NCBI GenBank assembly: GCA_965232575.1
Contig: CBDDPZ010000009.1
Location: 1 to 64,000, forward strand
Length of the DNA: 64,000 nt
From: Bin5 sp965232575
GTDB taxonomy: Bacteria; Chloroflexota; Anaerolineae; Caldilineales; Caldilineaceae
Reading direction: 5' to 3'
Part shown: positions 37,246 to 46,470 of the stretch, piece by piece
Numbering within the stretch: position 1 is the first letter of the stretch
How the letters are laid out: each line of letters opens with the position of its first letter
Notes under the pieces: model-generated
Seen by the model: only the letters and a program-made list of their open reading frames with translations
The model's database searches: none
Told to the model about the DNA's origin: nothing
Translations under genes and position numbers: made by a program

Positions 37246-38994
37246 ATGTCGAGAATTCGATGGCAGATTCTAGTGGGCCTCATCGTGGTCCTTGGCATCT
37301 CCCTGACCGCATGTGTCGCGCCGGCCGCGCCGGCCGGAGACGGCATGGCAGATTCAGGAGACTCGGATGCCATGATGCCGGAAGTCGTGTTGCCCGACGA
37401 TGCGGCCGAAGACCAGATCCTCAACGTCGTGCATGAAGGCGGCTGCGGCTCCGGTCCCTTCCCCGGGATCGACTATGGCAGCCCTTGTAACTTCGGCCAC
37501 ATGTTCATGCCTCCCTTCCTGGTGGACATCGACGGCAACGTAATGCCCGGTCTCTTCACCACCGACTGGGAAGCGAACGATGACTTCACCGAGTACATCT
37601 TCCACATCCAGGAAGAGGCGGTATGGTCCGACGGCAAATCAATCACTGCCCAGGACGCGATCGACTGGTGGAACTACATCTTCCACTCCGACCGCAACTC
37701 CTGGCCGCGCAACTTCGTCATGGGCGCAGTCAAGGGCATTGACGAATTCGCCGACGGCGAGACCGAGACGATTGCCGGCCTGACCGCTCTGGACGACAAA
37801 ACACTGAAAGTTGAGCTTTGGCGTCCCGAGGGATCGCTGCCGCAGCTGTGGGGCTTCCGTGAGGCGGCTCCCGCCCGCTTTGACCAGTACGCCGATCTCC
37901 TGGAAAGAGCCGACGAGTTTAACGACGCGACCGAATGGCGCGGCGCGATGGCCGAACGCTTCTTCCAGGGTGAGAACGCAGCCGATCTGATCGTCAGCGG
38001 CCCCTTCAAGCCGGTGCACCTGTCACCGGAACCGGACGCAATCTACCGCTTCGAACGCAACCCGAACTGGTGGGGCAAGCCGACCCTGTTGGACGGCATT
38101 GAAGCCACGACCATCCGTGACTTCCAGACGATTCTCCTCATGTTCGAGAACGACGAGATTGACCTGGCTCTGCAGCTCGCAGGTCCTTCGTCTGTCCTGT
38201 TGCGCCAGAATCAACCTGAGGCCTTCCGTGAAATCCCCATCTCCGCATTCTGGGCAATGTACTTCGTCACCGACCAGGAGCCGGCCGACGACGTCAACCT
38301 GCGCCGCGCCCTGATGTCTGCAATCGAGTGGGAGAAAGTCGCCGAAATCGCCTGGGAAGGCGAGCAGGCGCCCAGCAACGCCGGCAGCCCCATGGCTCCC
38401 TCCTATCAGTGCTTTGACGCCGACTTCCAGCCCTATCCCTTCAACCCGGAAAGGGCCACAGAATTCCTGGCCGAGTCGAAGTACGGGCCCACCGGCGAAA
38501 CAGTGCCCAAGATTCGCATCCTGACCGGTGGGAGCGATCCGCCCCGCATCCGCGCCGCCCAGATCATCCAGGAAATGTGGCGCGTTAACCTCGGCATCGA
38601 AGATGTCGAGATCAAGAACGCCGAGGCCGAGTTTGTCGACGGTGAGGGACTGGTTGCGCTACGCGTAACCAGCGGTGGCTCCTTCCTCCCGCGTCCGGGC
38701 TATCTGCTGGAAGGAATCGCCCACACGCGCGGCGGCGCCTATCAGTCCTGGACGAACTACACCGAAGAGGGCTGGGACGAGGAGATCGATGCGCTTCTCT
38801 CAATGGATCCCAACAGCGCCGAATACTGTGAGCGCTCGCAAGCCATGCTGAAGAAGTTCACCGACGCTGCGCTCGTAATTCCGACCGGCTACATCCGCGG
38901 CTGGTTCCAGATTCAGCCTTGGGTCGGTGGCTACGATCAGAGCCGCATCAGCTTCTGGCACACGATGACCGAAACCTACCTCAAAGAGCGGTAG
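37246..38994 (+). CDS. Dipeptide/oligopeptide-type ABC substrate-binding lipoprotein (second system)
   Basis: A 582-residue SBP family 5 protein. The ATG at 37246 follows AAGGAG by 9 bases and opens a signal peptide with lipobox SLTAC (Cys23) and a CVAPAAPAGD linker. Domain features: GLFTTDWEANDDFTEYIFHIQEEAVWSDGKSITAQDAIDWW, RRALMSAIEWEKVAEIAWEG and the N-terminal ILNVVHEGGCGSGPF. It differs from the 18166 protein and serves the two permeases that follow. The substrate is unknown. Confidence 0.9.
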   Translation: MSRIRWQILVGLIVVLGISLTACVAPAAPAGDGMADSGDSDAMMPEVVLPDDAAEDQILNVVHEGGCGSGPFPGIDYGSPCNFGHMFMPPFLVDIDGNVMPGLFTTDWEANDDFTEYIFHIQEEAVWSDGKSITAQDAIDWWNYIFHSDRNSWPRNFVMGAVKGIDEFADGETETIAGLTALDDKTLKVELWRPEGSLPQLWGFREAAPARFDQYADLLERADEFNDATEWRGAMAERFFQGENAADLIVSGPFKPVHLSPEPDAIYRFERNPNWWGKPTLLDGIEATTIRDFQTILLMFENDEIDLALQLAGPSSVLLRQNQPEAFREIPISAFWAMYFVTDQEPADDVNLRRALMSAIEWEKVAEIAWEGEQAPSNAGSPMAPSYQCFDADFQPYPFNPERATEFLAESKYGPTGETVPKIRILTGGSDPPRIRAAQIIQEMWRVNLGIEDVEIKNAEAEFVDGEGLVALRVTSGGSFLPRPGYLLEGIAHTRGGAYQSWTNYTEEGWDEEIDALLSMDPNSAEYCERSQAMLKKFTDAALVIPTGYIRGWFQIQPWVGGYDQSRISFWHTMTETYLKER

Positions 38995-39013
38995 TCTATA
39001 AGTGAAGAACTGT

Positions 39014-39053
39014 GGTCAGGGGCCGGTTGCCCTTGAGGCGCTGGCCCCTGACC
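39014..39053 (+). other. Intercistronic hairpin after the binding-protein gene
   Basis: A perfect 11-bp stem, GGTCAGGGGCC (39014-39024) with GGCCCCTGACC (39043-39053), encloses an 18-base loop in the 109-base gap before the permease gene. The U-run expected of an intrinsic terminator is lacking. A likely role is stabilising the upstream binding-protein message or partly stopping transcription. Confidence 0.6.
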
Positions 39054-39103
39054 GTCTCCTATTTCCGCTTCACCACGAACGACTTGCCACAGGGGATTGA
39101 GAC

Positions 39104-40051
39104 GTGACCCGCTACCTTTCGATGCGGCTGCTGATCATTGTCCCAACACTTTTTGCGACCCTGATGATCGTATTCCTTCTGGGCTATCTCGGACCGATCG
39201 ATCCGGTAACGATTCTGCGTACACAGTGGGCAGCGCAGGGTGTCTATCTGAATGAAGAGGAAGTGGCCGATCTGCGCAGTCAGTATGGTCTTGACAGACC
39301 CTTCCACGTGCAGTTCGGCACCTACATGGGCAACCTGCTCCAGGGCAAGTTCGGCTATTCGTTCTTGGACGCCGCGCCGATCTGGCCGCGCATCCAACGC
39401 GCCTTGCCCGTCTCCGGTCAGCTGGCTCTGGGCGTGTTGGCGATCATGACGTTTATTGGCATCCCCCTGGGTATGCTCGCGGCCCGGTTTCACAATACCG
39501 TGCTCGACTATACCATCGTCAGCGGTAGCCTGTTTTTCTGGTCCATCCCTCCCTATGTCCTTGTACCGGTTATTCTGATCATCACTGTCCTTTGGATGGA
39601 CATCATGAACGTCCCCCGTGGATGGAAGGGCGTTTGGCATCCATCCTATTTTGTTGCCGCCGCCATCATCTCTACGCGTTCATTGGCAGGCGTAATTCGC
39701 CAGACTCGCGGCGGAATACTGGAAGTATTGCAGAACGATTATGTTCGAACAGCTCGCGCCAAAGGTCTGACCGAAGTCAAGGTCATGGCGCGGCATGTCG
39801 CCCGCAACGCACTTATTCCCGTAGTGACTTCTCTGGGACTCCTGGTTGACGACTTCATGTGGGGGGCGGTCTTTCTTGAGCTGGCCTTCAACCTGCCCGG
39901 ATTGGGCCGTCTATTCCAACAGGGGCTGGCGGGCCGCGACTTTAACATGATCAACGGTGTGGTGCTTTTCACTGCCGGCATGACAATGGCGCTGAATCTC
40001 ATCGTCGACCTGATCTATCCTCTCCTGGATCCCCGCGTAACCTACGACTAA
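39104..40051 (+). CDS. Dipeptide-type ABC transporter permease (DppB-like), second system
   Basis: A 315-residue permease starting at GTG nine bases after AGGGG. Features: MTRYLSMRLLIIVPTLFATLMIVFLLGYLGPIDP (first helix), YGLDRPFHVQFGTYMGNLLQGKFGYSF, and coupling loop YVRTARAKGLTEVKVMARHVARNALIP. It is shorter than the 13848 homologue. It pairs with the permease at 40149. Confidence 0.9.
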   Translation: MTRYLSMRLLIIVPTLFATLMIVFLLGYLGPIDPVTILRTQWAAQGVYLNEEEVADLRSQYGLDRPFHVQFGTYMGNLLQGKFGYSFLDAAPIWPRIQRALPVSGQLALGVLAIMTFIGIPLGMLAARFHNTVLDYTIVSGSLFFWSIPPYVLVPVILIITVLWMDIMNVPRGWKGVWHPSYFVAAAIISTRSLAGVIRQTRGGILEVLQNDYVRTARAKGLTEVKVMARHVARNALIPVVTSLGLLVDDFMWGAVFLELAFNLPGLGRLFQQGLAGRDFNMINGVVLFTAGMTMALNLIVDLIYPLLDPRVTYD

Positions 40052-40148
40052 GTTGTGATACCTAAGGCAGGGCTCGTTCAGACGAGGAAAGAATGTCCGT
40101 TGCATTGGCCCTAAAAGGCTGACGGGAACAGCTACAGAGGAAATCGGG

Positions 40149-41132
40149 ATGGCTCAGTCGGAATCCGCGAATACCGCGGACCTGGCGCTTGAACTGGAAG
40201 CGCAGGAGATGAAGACTCGCGGCCTGTGGAGCGATGCCTTTCGGCGTATGGTGCGCAACAGGCTGTCTATGGCGGGATTTTTCATCTTTTTGCTTCTCGT
40301 CGTAACAGCATTCTTTGGGCCGAATCTGGCTCCGTATCCCTATATGCTCCAAAACCTGGACCGGATCGCCGAGGGCCCAAGCAGGGACTATCTCCTGGGG
40401 ACTGACGACCTGGGGCGGGACATGCTGAGCCGGATCATGTGGGGCGCACGCACCGCTGGCCTTGTCGCCATCATTTCTACGGTGTTTAGCCTCGTTCTGG
40501 GTATGTTGCTCGGAGCAGTGGCCGCCTATTCAGGTAGGTGGGCGGACTGGCTGATCGGCCGCGCCATCGACGTAACCATGTCGATTCCCCAGCTCCTTTT
40601 CGCTTCGCTTATGGCTGCGACCTTTCGCAAACCGGTCGCCGACTGGGTCGATTCGATGTACGAGGCGACCGGCCTGGAATTCTTCTCTACCCCTACCTAC
40701 GTCGACCTGATCGTCGTTTTCGGGGCACTCTCACTGATCCAGTGGCCAGGCTACGCCCGCCTGATCCGAGGACAGATACTCTCGTTGCGCGAAAAGGAGT
40801 TTGTCGAGGCTGCGCGCGCCATAGGCGTCACCCAGAGGAAGATCTTAATAAAGCATCTGATACCGAACGCGCTCGGCCCCCTGATTGTGCTCGTTACTTT
40901 CGGTTTTGGCAGCGCAATCGTCGCCGAATCCGGCTTGAGTTTTCTCGGTGTGGGCGTTCAGCCGCCCCAGGCCAGCTGGGGAGCCATGATACAGGACAAC
41001 GCGCTGAGCTGGCGCTACCGCCCTTGGCTTGTCGCCGTGCCCGGCTTGACCATCGCCATCGTCTCTGTCGGCATCAACTTCCTGGGCGACGGCCTGAACG
41101 ACGCCCTCAACCCGCGCCAGGCCGAATCATAG
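40149..41132 (+). CDS. Dipeptide-type ABC transporter permease (DppC-like), second system
   Basis: A 327-residue permease with a cytoplasmic N-terminal extension (1-35) before the first helix (LSMAGFFIFLLLVVTAFFG). Family blocks are LGTDDLGRDMLSRIMWGARTAG and EAARAIGVTQRKILIKHLIPNALGPLIV, and it ends with NFLGDGLNDALNPR. No ATP-binding gene follows in this operon, so the ATPases must be supplied from elsewhere, possibly shared with the 15853/16946 pair. Confidence 0.9.
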   Translation: MAQSESANTADLALELEAQEMKTRGLWSDAFRRMVRNRLSMAGFFIFLLLVVTAFFGPNLAPYPYMLQNLDRIAEGPSRDYLLGTDDLGRDMLSRIMWGARTAGLVAIISTVFSLVLGMLLGAVAAYSGRWADWLIGRAIDVTMSIPQLLFASLMAATFRKPVADWVDSMYEATGLEFFSTPTYVDLIVVFGALSLIQWPGYARLIRGQILSLREKEFVEAARAIGVTQRKILIKHLIPNALGPLIVLVTFGFGSAIVAESGLSFLGVGVQPPQASWGAMIQDNALSWRYRPWLVAVPGLTIAIVSVGINFLGDGLNDALNPRQAES

Positions 41133-41284
41133 GCAGGTCCCCGGAAGTTGCATTGATTCAATTTAGCCCAGAAAAAATGTCGTTAGCAATCGAGCAGGAG
41201 ATTCGCGAGAAGCGACCAAACTGTGTTTCCAAAAAAAGTTTCCCGACTCAGGTAGCTTGCGGACGAAAATACAAAGTAGCCAAC

Positions 41285-42478
41285 ATGAACACGCAGTTGT
41301 TTCAAGGCGATTGTCTGGATATTGTTCGCGATTTCGATGCTGACAGCGTCCACCTTGTCTATCTTGACCCGCCCTTTTTCACCCAAAAGACTCATCGACT
41401 GCTGACAAAAGATCGTAAGCGAGAGTTTTCGTTCGAAGACCTTTGGTCTTCCCACGCTGAGTTCGCCAGTTTTTTGCTTGCGCGTCTGAAAGAAATTCGA
41501 CGCGTAATGAACCCAGCCGGTTCCCTCTTTTTTCACTGTGATCGAAATGCCTCCCACATTGTCCGCATCCTTCTAGAGGAATTATTCGGCGCCGGTAATT
41601 TTCGGGCTGAAATAATCTGGCATTACAAGAGATGGTCAAACTCTCAGAAGAATCTTCTTCCTTCACACCAGACTCTATTCTTCTTCACGAAATCCGAAAA
41701 CTATACCTTTAACACGATTTATGAAGATTACTCCGTCGCTACCAACGTCGATCAGATTCTTCAACGACGCAAGCGTGATGAGCATGGAAAGTCTGTCTAC
41801 GAACTGGACGAAAGCGGCAACTTTATACCCGGAGGGGCGAAGAAAGGGGTACCCTTAAGCGATGTCTGGCACATTCCATATTTGAATCCCAAGGCGAAGG
41901 AAAGAGTCGGGTATCCCACGCAGAAGCCGGTACTTCTGCTTGAGAGAATCATCCAAATCGCTTCAAATGAGAATGATGTGATCCTCGACCCGTTTTGTGG
42001 GAGTGGAACAACGCTTGTTGCCGCGACGCTTTTGAATCGTAGATCTATCGGTATAGATATTTCAAGAGACGCGATCGAGATTGCACGGGGCAGACTTGCC
42101 AAGCCGTTCAGATCTGAATCCAACCTGTTGAAATCAGGTCGCGATGCCTACAAGTCGGCCGATCAAGATGCTCTGGCTTTGTTGAAAGGGTTGGAAATCG
42201 TTCCAGTACAACGTAACAAGGGAATCGACGCCTTCCTTAGAGATGATCTTGATGGGCGCCCTGTCCCAATTCGTGTTCAACGTCCACATGAGACGATTCC
42301 GGAAGCTGCTTCCCTTCTGTACAGAGCCGCAAAGACCAAGAAAGCGCCTCTTATGTTTCTCATTGCAATACAAGAGGGGGGCTACTTCCCATTGGGAGAT
42401 GAAATCCCTCCCGAGATTTGCGTCATTGATGGTCCTGCGCTATCCATTGCCAAAACCTTGGAGAAGATAAGAGTTTGA
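41285..42478 (+). CDS. Orphan beta-class DNA methyltransferase with unassigned C-terminal domain
   Basis: A 397-residue site-specific N6-adenine or N4-cytosine methyltransferase. The catalytic motif IV DPPF (28-31) precedes the SAM motif DPFCGSGTT (235-243), the order of the beta class. YPTQKPVLLLERII lies between them. The frame is open further upstream and an ATG at 41177 is possible; MNTQLFQGDC is the usual family start. Residues 290-397 (KGIDAFLRDDLDG, VPIRVQRPHETIPEAASLL, APLMFLIAI) form an added domain that recalls a degenerate restriction-endonuclease fold. No nuclease or specificity gene adjoins it. Base composition is visibly lower in GC than its neighbours, suggesting transfer. Confidence 0.85.
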   Translation: MNTQLFQGDCLDIVRDFDADSVHLVYLDPPFFTQKTHRLLTKDRKREFSFEDLWSSHAEFASFLLARLKEIRRVMNPAGSLFFHCDRNASHIVRILLEELFGAGNFRAEIIWHYKRWSNSQKNLLPSHQTLFFFTKSENYTFNTIYEDYSVATNVDQILQRRKRDEHGKSVYELDESGNFIPGGAKKGVPLSDVWHIPYLNPKAKERVGYPTQKPVLLLERIIQIASNENDVILDPFCGSGTTLVAATLLNRRSIGIDISRDAIEIARGRLAKPFRSESNLLKSGRDAYKSADQDALALLKGLEIVPVQRNKGIDAFLRDDLDGRPVPIRVQRPHETIPEAASLLYRAAKTKKAPLMFLIAIQEGGYFPLGDEIPPEICVIDGPALSIAKTLEKIRV

Positions 42479-42605
42479 AGGAGAGGCGGGTGTCTTTGTT
42501 CAACTTCGGCAAGCTCCAGGCTTTTGTGAGACGGGGCAAGGGGAGCACCAGGCCGCTGTTAAGGCAGAGGTAGAATTCAATTTCTCTAGGGTGGGAAGAT
42601 TTCCA

Positions 42606-43100
42606 ATGTACGATTGGACTGTGTTGAACCAGACCGTAAGCGAAACAATCGCCGCCGGCAGTGTCGGCGCGCCCGTCTTCGTCCGCTGGACCGCGGCCGC
42701 AGCCCAGTCCACGCCCGAACTCAAACCGCTGCTGGCCGAAATGAGCGCCTGTGCCGAAAACTGGCTGTCGGCCCGGCCGCGCCGGGTCTACGCCACCGGC
42801 TCGGCTGACGCAGGGCATCTCTCGCTCGCGCTGGAATACGCGAACGGCCAATCGGCCCTTCTGGCCATTTCCCTGGCCCATGATCATCCCTCCATGAACC
42901 TGATCATCCTTGGCGCACGCGGCGCTATCTATCAGACTGATTCCGAAGTGACCGCGCGTGCGGGGAATCTGGCTGGTGGCATGGACGAAAGACTGCTACA
43001 ATCTGCGCTCTTGTCAACCTCGCAAATGGTGGCCGCAATCGATAAATCACTCTTCTCCAAACAGCCCGTGCTGCTGTCCCCCGAAGGAGACCAGCAATGA
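42606..43100 (+). CDS. Hypothetical protein resembling an isolated Gfo/Idh/MocA C-terminal domain
   Basis: A 164-residue protein with no Rossmann fold. The ATG at 42606 follows GGGAAG; a GTG at 42591 is an alternative. The pattern GSVGAPVFVRWTAAAAQ, then HLSLALEYANGQSALLAISLAHDHPSMNLIILGARGAIYQ, resembles the beta-sheet domain of Gfo/Idh oxidoreductases (a strand pair followed by G-A/T-K/R-G). Its stop overlaps the start of the complete Gfo/Idh gene at 43097 (ATGA), so the two are translationally coupled. It may be a regulatory or structural partner; I do not recognise the family with certainty. Confidence 0.6.
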   Translation: MYDWTVLNQTVSETIAAGSVGAPVFVRWTAAAAQSTPELKPLLAEMSACAENWLSARPRRVYATGSADAGHLSLALEYANGQSALLAISLAHDHPSMNLIILGARGAIYQTDSEVTARAGNLAGGMDERLLQSALLSTSQMVAAIDKSLFSKQPVLLSPEGDQQ

Positions 43101-44281
43101 GCAGCCATCAGTTCGGTGTCCTCCTGATATCCGGCAGGCTGACACACCAGGAAAACTACGCCCTCAACCTGCGCGCCGACCCCCGCTGCACCCTTGTTGG
43201 CCTCACTGACGAAAAGGACGTACCCCCCGAACGCGCCCAGCTGAACAGACAGTTCGCCGAGGACCTGGACATTCCCTACTGGCCCGACCTGGACGAAGCG
43301 CTGGCCCGAGATGACGTACACCTTGTCTCGATCTGCGCCGACCCGGAGCGTCGCGGCCGCATCGCCGCCCGCTGCGCCGACGCTGGCAAGCATGTCTATG
43401 TCGACAAGCCCATGACACCTTATCTATCGCATGCCGACGCCGTCGTAGCCGCGGTCGAACGCGCCGGCGTGCGCAGCCAGATGTTTAGCTCCAACCACCA
43501 GCCTTGGGTAGATCAGGCGCGCCAGGTCGTCGAATCAGGCGAACTGGGCGAGTTGACCGCCATCCACGTCGACAATCTGTTTGCAAAAGGGCCAAATGGA
43601 ACGGCTACGCTGGGCGCGCCGCGTAAGGCGGTCTACCCCCCGGTAATCTCCAATTTTGTCGACGCCAAGGCGGAGCTGTACGCCATCGGCGTGTATGCGT
43701 TGGGGTTCGTCTGCATGATATCCGGACGCGCCGTCGAAACCGTCTTCGGCAGCACCGCCAACTACTTTTTCGAGGCCCACCAGCGTCGCAACATGGAAGA
43801 CTTCGGCTTTCTTTCGTTGACATTGGAGGGCGGCGTAACCGCCACCATCACTGGCGGCAGAATTGGCTGGTCCAGCCACCCCGCCGGCGGCGCCAACCAG
43901 ATCCACCTCATCGGCGCCAAAGGATCGCTGTTCTTGAGCGCCAATCGGCCGACGCTGGAAATCTACAACGCCGACCCGCCTTGGACCCCGCCTGAGATCC
44001 ATCCCCGCGATCCAATGGGCTTCTGGCGCACAACCCAGGAAGAGGTACGAGGCCAACCCAAGCGAACCTTGGCCCCGCTTTCGAATGCCCTGGAAGGCCG
44101 CACTGACGCCAGCTACTTCATCGACTGCATTGTCGAAGAACGTGAGAGCTGGATGAATGCGCGCCAAGCCGCCTACCTGACCGAAATCCTGCTGGCAGGG
44201 TATAAGTCCGCAGCCGAAGGGCGGGTAGTCAATTTGCCTTTGGCTCGTGACGCTGAGGAAGCCCCTGGCTCAGTGGCCTGA
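43097..44281 (+). CDS. Gfo/Idh/MocA family oxidoreductase
   Basis: A 394-residue NAD(P)-dependent oxidoreductase. The N-terminal fold starts FGVLLISGRLTHQENYALNL. The family lysine motif is DKPMTPYLSHADAVVAA and the C-terminal domain has LTLEGGVTATITGGRIGW and HLIGAKGSLFLS. The ATG overlaps the preceding stop. It begins a run of sugar/sugar-acid genes that continues to 50224. Confidence 0.85.
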   Translation: MSSHQFGVLLISGRLTHQENYALNLRADPRCTLVGLTDEKDVPPERAQLNRQFAEDLDIPYWPDLDEALARDDVHLVSICADPERRGRIAARCADAGKHVYVDKPMTPYLSHADAVVAAVERAGVRSQMFSSNHQPWVDQARQVVESGELGELTAIHVDNLFAKGPNGTATLGAPRKAVYPPVISNFVDAKAELYAIGVYALGFVCMISGRAVETVFGSTANYFFEAHQRRNMEDFGFLSLTLEGGVTATITGGRIGWSSHPAGGANQIHLIGAKGSLFLSANRPTLEIYNADPPWTPPEIHPRDPMGFWRTTQEEVRGQPKRTLAPLSNALEGRTDASYFIDCIVEERESWMNARQAAYLTEILLAGYKSAAEGRVVNLPLARDAEEAPGSVA

Positions 44282-44358
44282 AAGCTATCCTGATCATAAC
44301 GCCAACACCGTATGAGATAGTTACCGCACCGAATCTGCTTCAACTCCAGAGGAGCCTG

Positions 44359-45399
44359 ATGACACAGTCCAATCGCCACTCAGCCGAATACCTGCAACGG
44401 ATCAGCCGCAAACTCTTCGCGGCCTCGGGAGCCCCAGACGACATCGCCGCCACTGTCGCCGAAATCCTCGTCAACGCCAACCTCGCCGGCCACGACTCCC
44501 ACGGTGTACAGTTCGTGCCTATGTACCTGGACCGGATCGAAGACGGCCACCTTGACAATAAAGCCTACCCGGAAATCGTCCGCGAGAGCGCGAACACAAT
44601 GCACGTCGACGGCAAAATGGGTTTCGGCCACACGATGAGCCGCCAGGCAATGGATTGGGCCATCGAACGAGCGAGACGCTCCTCCGTCTGTTGCGTCACC
44701 TTCCAGAATACAACCCACATTGGGCGCGTGGGCGAATACGCCGAGCAGGCCGCGAAGGCCGGCTGCATCACATTGATAACACTGGGTGGCGCTTCCGCAG
44801 CAGGCTCACAAGTCGTCCCCTTTGGGGGCGCCCGCGGCGCCCTGGGCACGAACCCCATCGCAGTGGGCATCCCCACCGGCGATGACGCCCCCTTCGTGAT
44901 TGACTTTGCCACGAGCGTCGTCGCTGGAGGAAAGATCCTGGTAGCCCTGAGTAAAGGGCTTGATGTTCCCGAAGGCGTAATGGTCGACAGCCAGGGCAAT
45001 CCCTCAACAAATCCCGAGGACTTCAGAAAAGGTGGCTACATGCTGCCATTCGGAGGCCACAAAGGGTATGCGCTTTCACTGTTCTTCAGCCTCATGGGCG
45101 GGCTTGCCGGTGAATTCAACGCTGAGCTGACTTCCATGGCGGGGCTGTTCATGCAGGTTTATGACGTAGCTGCATTCACGCCTCTTGAAGGCTATCAACG
45201 AAACGTCCGCGCCGTCCTGGACGCCATGAAGTCGATACCGCCGGCCCCGGGATTCGACGAGGTGCTGGTGCCGGGCGACTTCGAGCGCCGTTCACGGCAG
45301 CAACGTCTCGCCGAAGGCATCGAAGTCCCGGGCGAGACATTCGGCCAGATCGAAGCATGGGCCGACAAACTGAACGTATCCTTAACCGAAGAAAAATAG
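44359..45399 (+). CDS. Malate/L-lactate/ureidoglycolate dehydrogenase family (Ldh2) protein
   Basis: A 346-residue NAD(P)-dependent 2-hydroxyacid dehydrogenase of the PF02615 type. Hallmarks are VNANLAGHDSHGVQFVPMYLDRI (active-site His in DSHG), GFGHTMSRQAMDWAI, NTTHIGRVGEYAEQAAKAGCI, the cofactor stretch GARGALGTNPIAVGIPTG, and LPFGGHKGYALSLFFSLMGG. A GAGGAG site precedes the ATG. Substrates in the family include malate, 2,3-diketogulonate and ureidoglycolate. Context points to a sugar-acid. Confidence 0.9.
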   Translation: MTQSNRHSAEYLQRISRKLFAASGAPDDIAATVAEILVNANLAGHDSHGVQFVPMYLDRIEDGHLDNKAYPEIVRESANTMHVDGKMGFGHTMSRQAMDWAIERARRSSVCCVTFQNTTHIGRVGEYAEQAAKAGCITLITLGGASAAGSQVVPFGGARGALGTNPIAVGIPTGDDAPFVIDFATSVVAGGKILVALSKGLDVPEGVMVDSQGNPSTNPEDFRKGGYMLPFGGHKGYALSLFFSLMGGLAGEFNAELTSMAGLFMQVYDVAAFTPLEGYQRNVRAVLDAMKSIPPAPGFDEVLVPGDFERRSRQQRLAEGIEVPGETFGQIEAWADKLNVSLTEEK

Positions 45400-45412
45400 G
45401 AGGAAAAGGCAG

Positions 45413-46465
45413 ATGGCGCAGCGATATCGAGTTGGCGTGGTCGGTCTGTCAGGAATCGCGGCCAACCGGCCGGCTCCCGAACCGGACAACATTTTGAAAA
45501 CGCCCAGCCCTAACTCCCATCTGGGCGCCTACCATCTTATCCCCCAAACCGACGTCGTTGCCGTCTGTGAACTGAAGACGGAGCTGTTCGAAAAAGTGGC
45601 GGATACCTGGGGGCAGGAGTTCGGGGAGTTGGAAACCTACACCGACTACCGCGCAATGATCGAACGCGAGAATCTTGATATCGTCAGCGTCGTCACTTCA
45701 GACCACCGCCACACCGACATCGTGGTGGAAGCTGCAAACGCCGGCGCCAAGGGAATCATCTGCGAAAAGCCGTTCGCCACAACAGTTGACGAATGCGCCC
45801 GGATGATCGAAGCCTGCGAGGCGAACGGAACGCTCCTTTCCATCGACCACACCAATCGCTGGGGACCCCACTACGATGTCGCCAGAGAAGCGATCCGCAG
45901 CGGCTCAATCGGCGAAGTGCAGCGCATTGTCGCCACGCTGGGCGGCCCGCGCGCCATGATGTTCCGCAACGGCACGCACCTCGTCGACGGCGTCTGTTTC
46001 TTCGCCGATTCGGAGCCGGAATGGGTCTTTGCCGAACTGGAACCAGGCTACGATCACTATGACAGGTATCTCGGCGACGGCGGCAGAGATCCGGCAACCG
46101 ATCCGGCAGTCTCCGGCTACGTCCATTTCCGTAACGGCGTGCGCGCCTTTGTCAACGCCAATAAGTCGCAATTTGCAGCCAGCTTTACCTTCCAGGTCTA
46201 CGGCGAAACCGCCATGCTCGACGTCCACAACAGTCGCGTCATCCGTCGCGACAGAAATAACTCCGAATTCCTTCCCTTCGAAACCCACCTATACACCAGG
46301 ATTCCAGCCTGCGTCGCCGACCTCATCGCCGCGATCGAAAACGGCAGTGACCTGCTCAGCCCGGCCAGAGAAGCCAAAAAGACAGTTGAGATTCTGGTCG
46401 GCTTCCTCCAATCCCACGCCCGCGGCAACGTGCGTGTCGACCTGCCGCTGCCGCCGGGGCACTGA
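45413..46465 (+). CDS. Gfo/Idh/MocA family oxidoreductase
   Basis: A 350-residue oxidoreductase with GGAGG 10-12 bases before the ATG and 13 bases from the Ldh2 stop. It opens RYRVGVVGLSGIAANRP, has the EKP motif at IICEKPFATTVDECARMI, and the active-site region DHTNRWGPHYDVAREAIRSG. The C-terminal part carries FRNGTHLVDGVCFF and VYGETAMLDVHN. It is only distantly related to the 43097 and 48171 proteins. Confidence 0.87.
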   Translation: MAQRYRVGVVGLSGIAANRPAPEPDNILKTPSPNSHLGAYHLIPQTDVVAVCELKTELFEKVADTWGQEFGELETYTDYRAMIERENLDIVSVVTSDHRHTDIVVEAANAGAKGIICEKPFATTVDECARMIEACEANGTLLSIDHTNRWGPHYDVAREAIRSGSIGEVQRIVATLGGPRAMMFRNGTHLVDGVCFFADSEPEWVFAELEPGYDHYDRYLGDGGRDPATDPAVSGYVHFRNGVRAFVNANKSQFAASFTFQVYGETAMLDVHNSRVIRRDRNNSEFLPFETHLYTRIPACVADLIAAIENGSDLLSPAREAKKTVEILVGFLQSHARGNVRVDLPLPPGH

Positions 46466-46470
46466 GATCG

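Noticed and set aside
40538..41284. Upstream extension of the methyltransferase frame across the permease gene
   Set aside because: It lies out of frame inside the clear DppC-like gene; the true start is at 41285 or possibly 41177.
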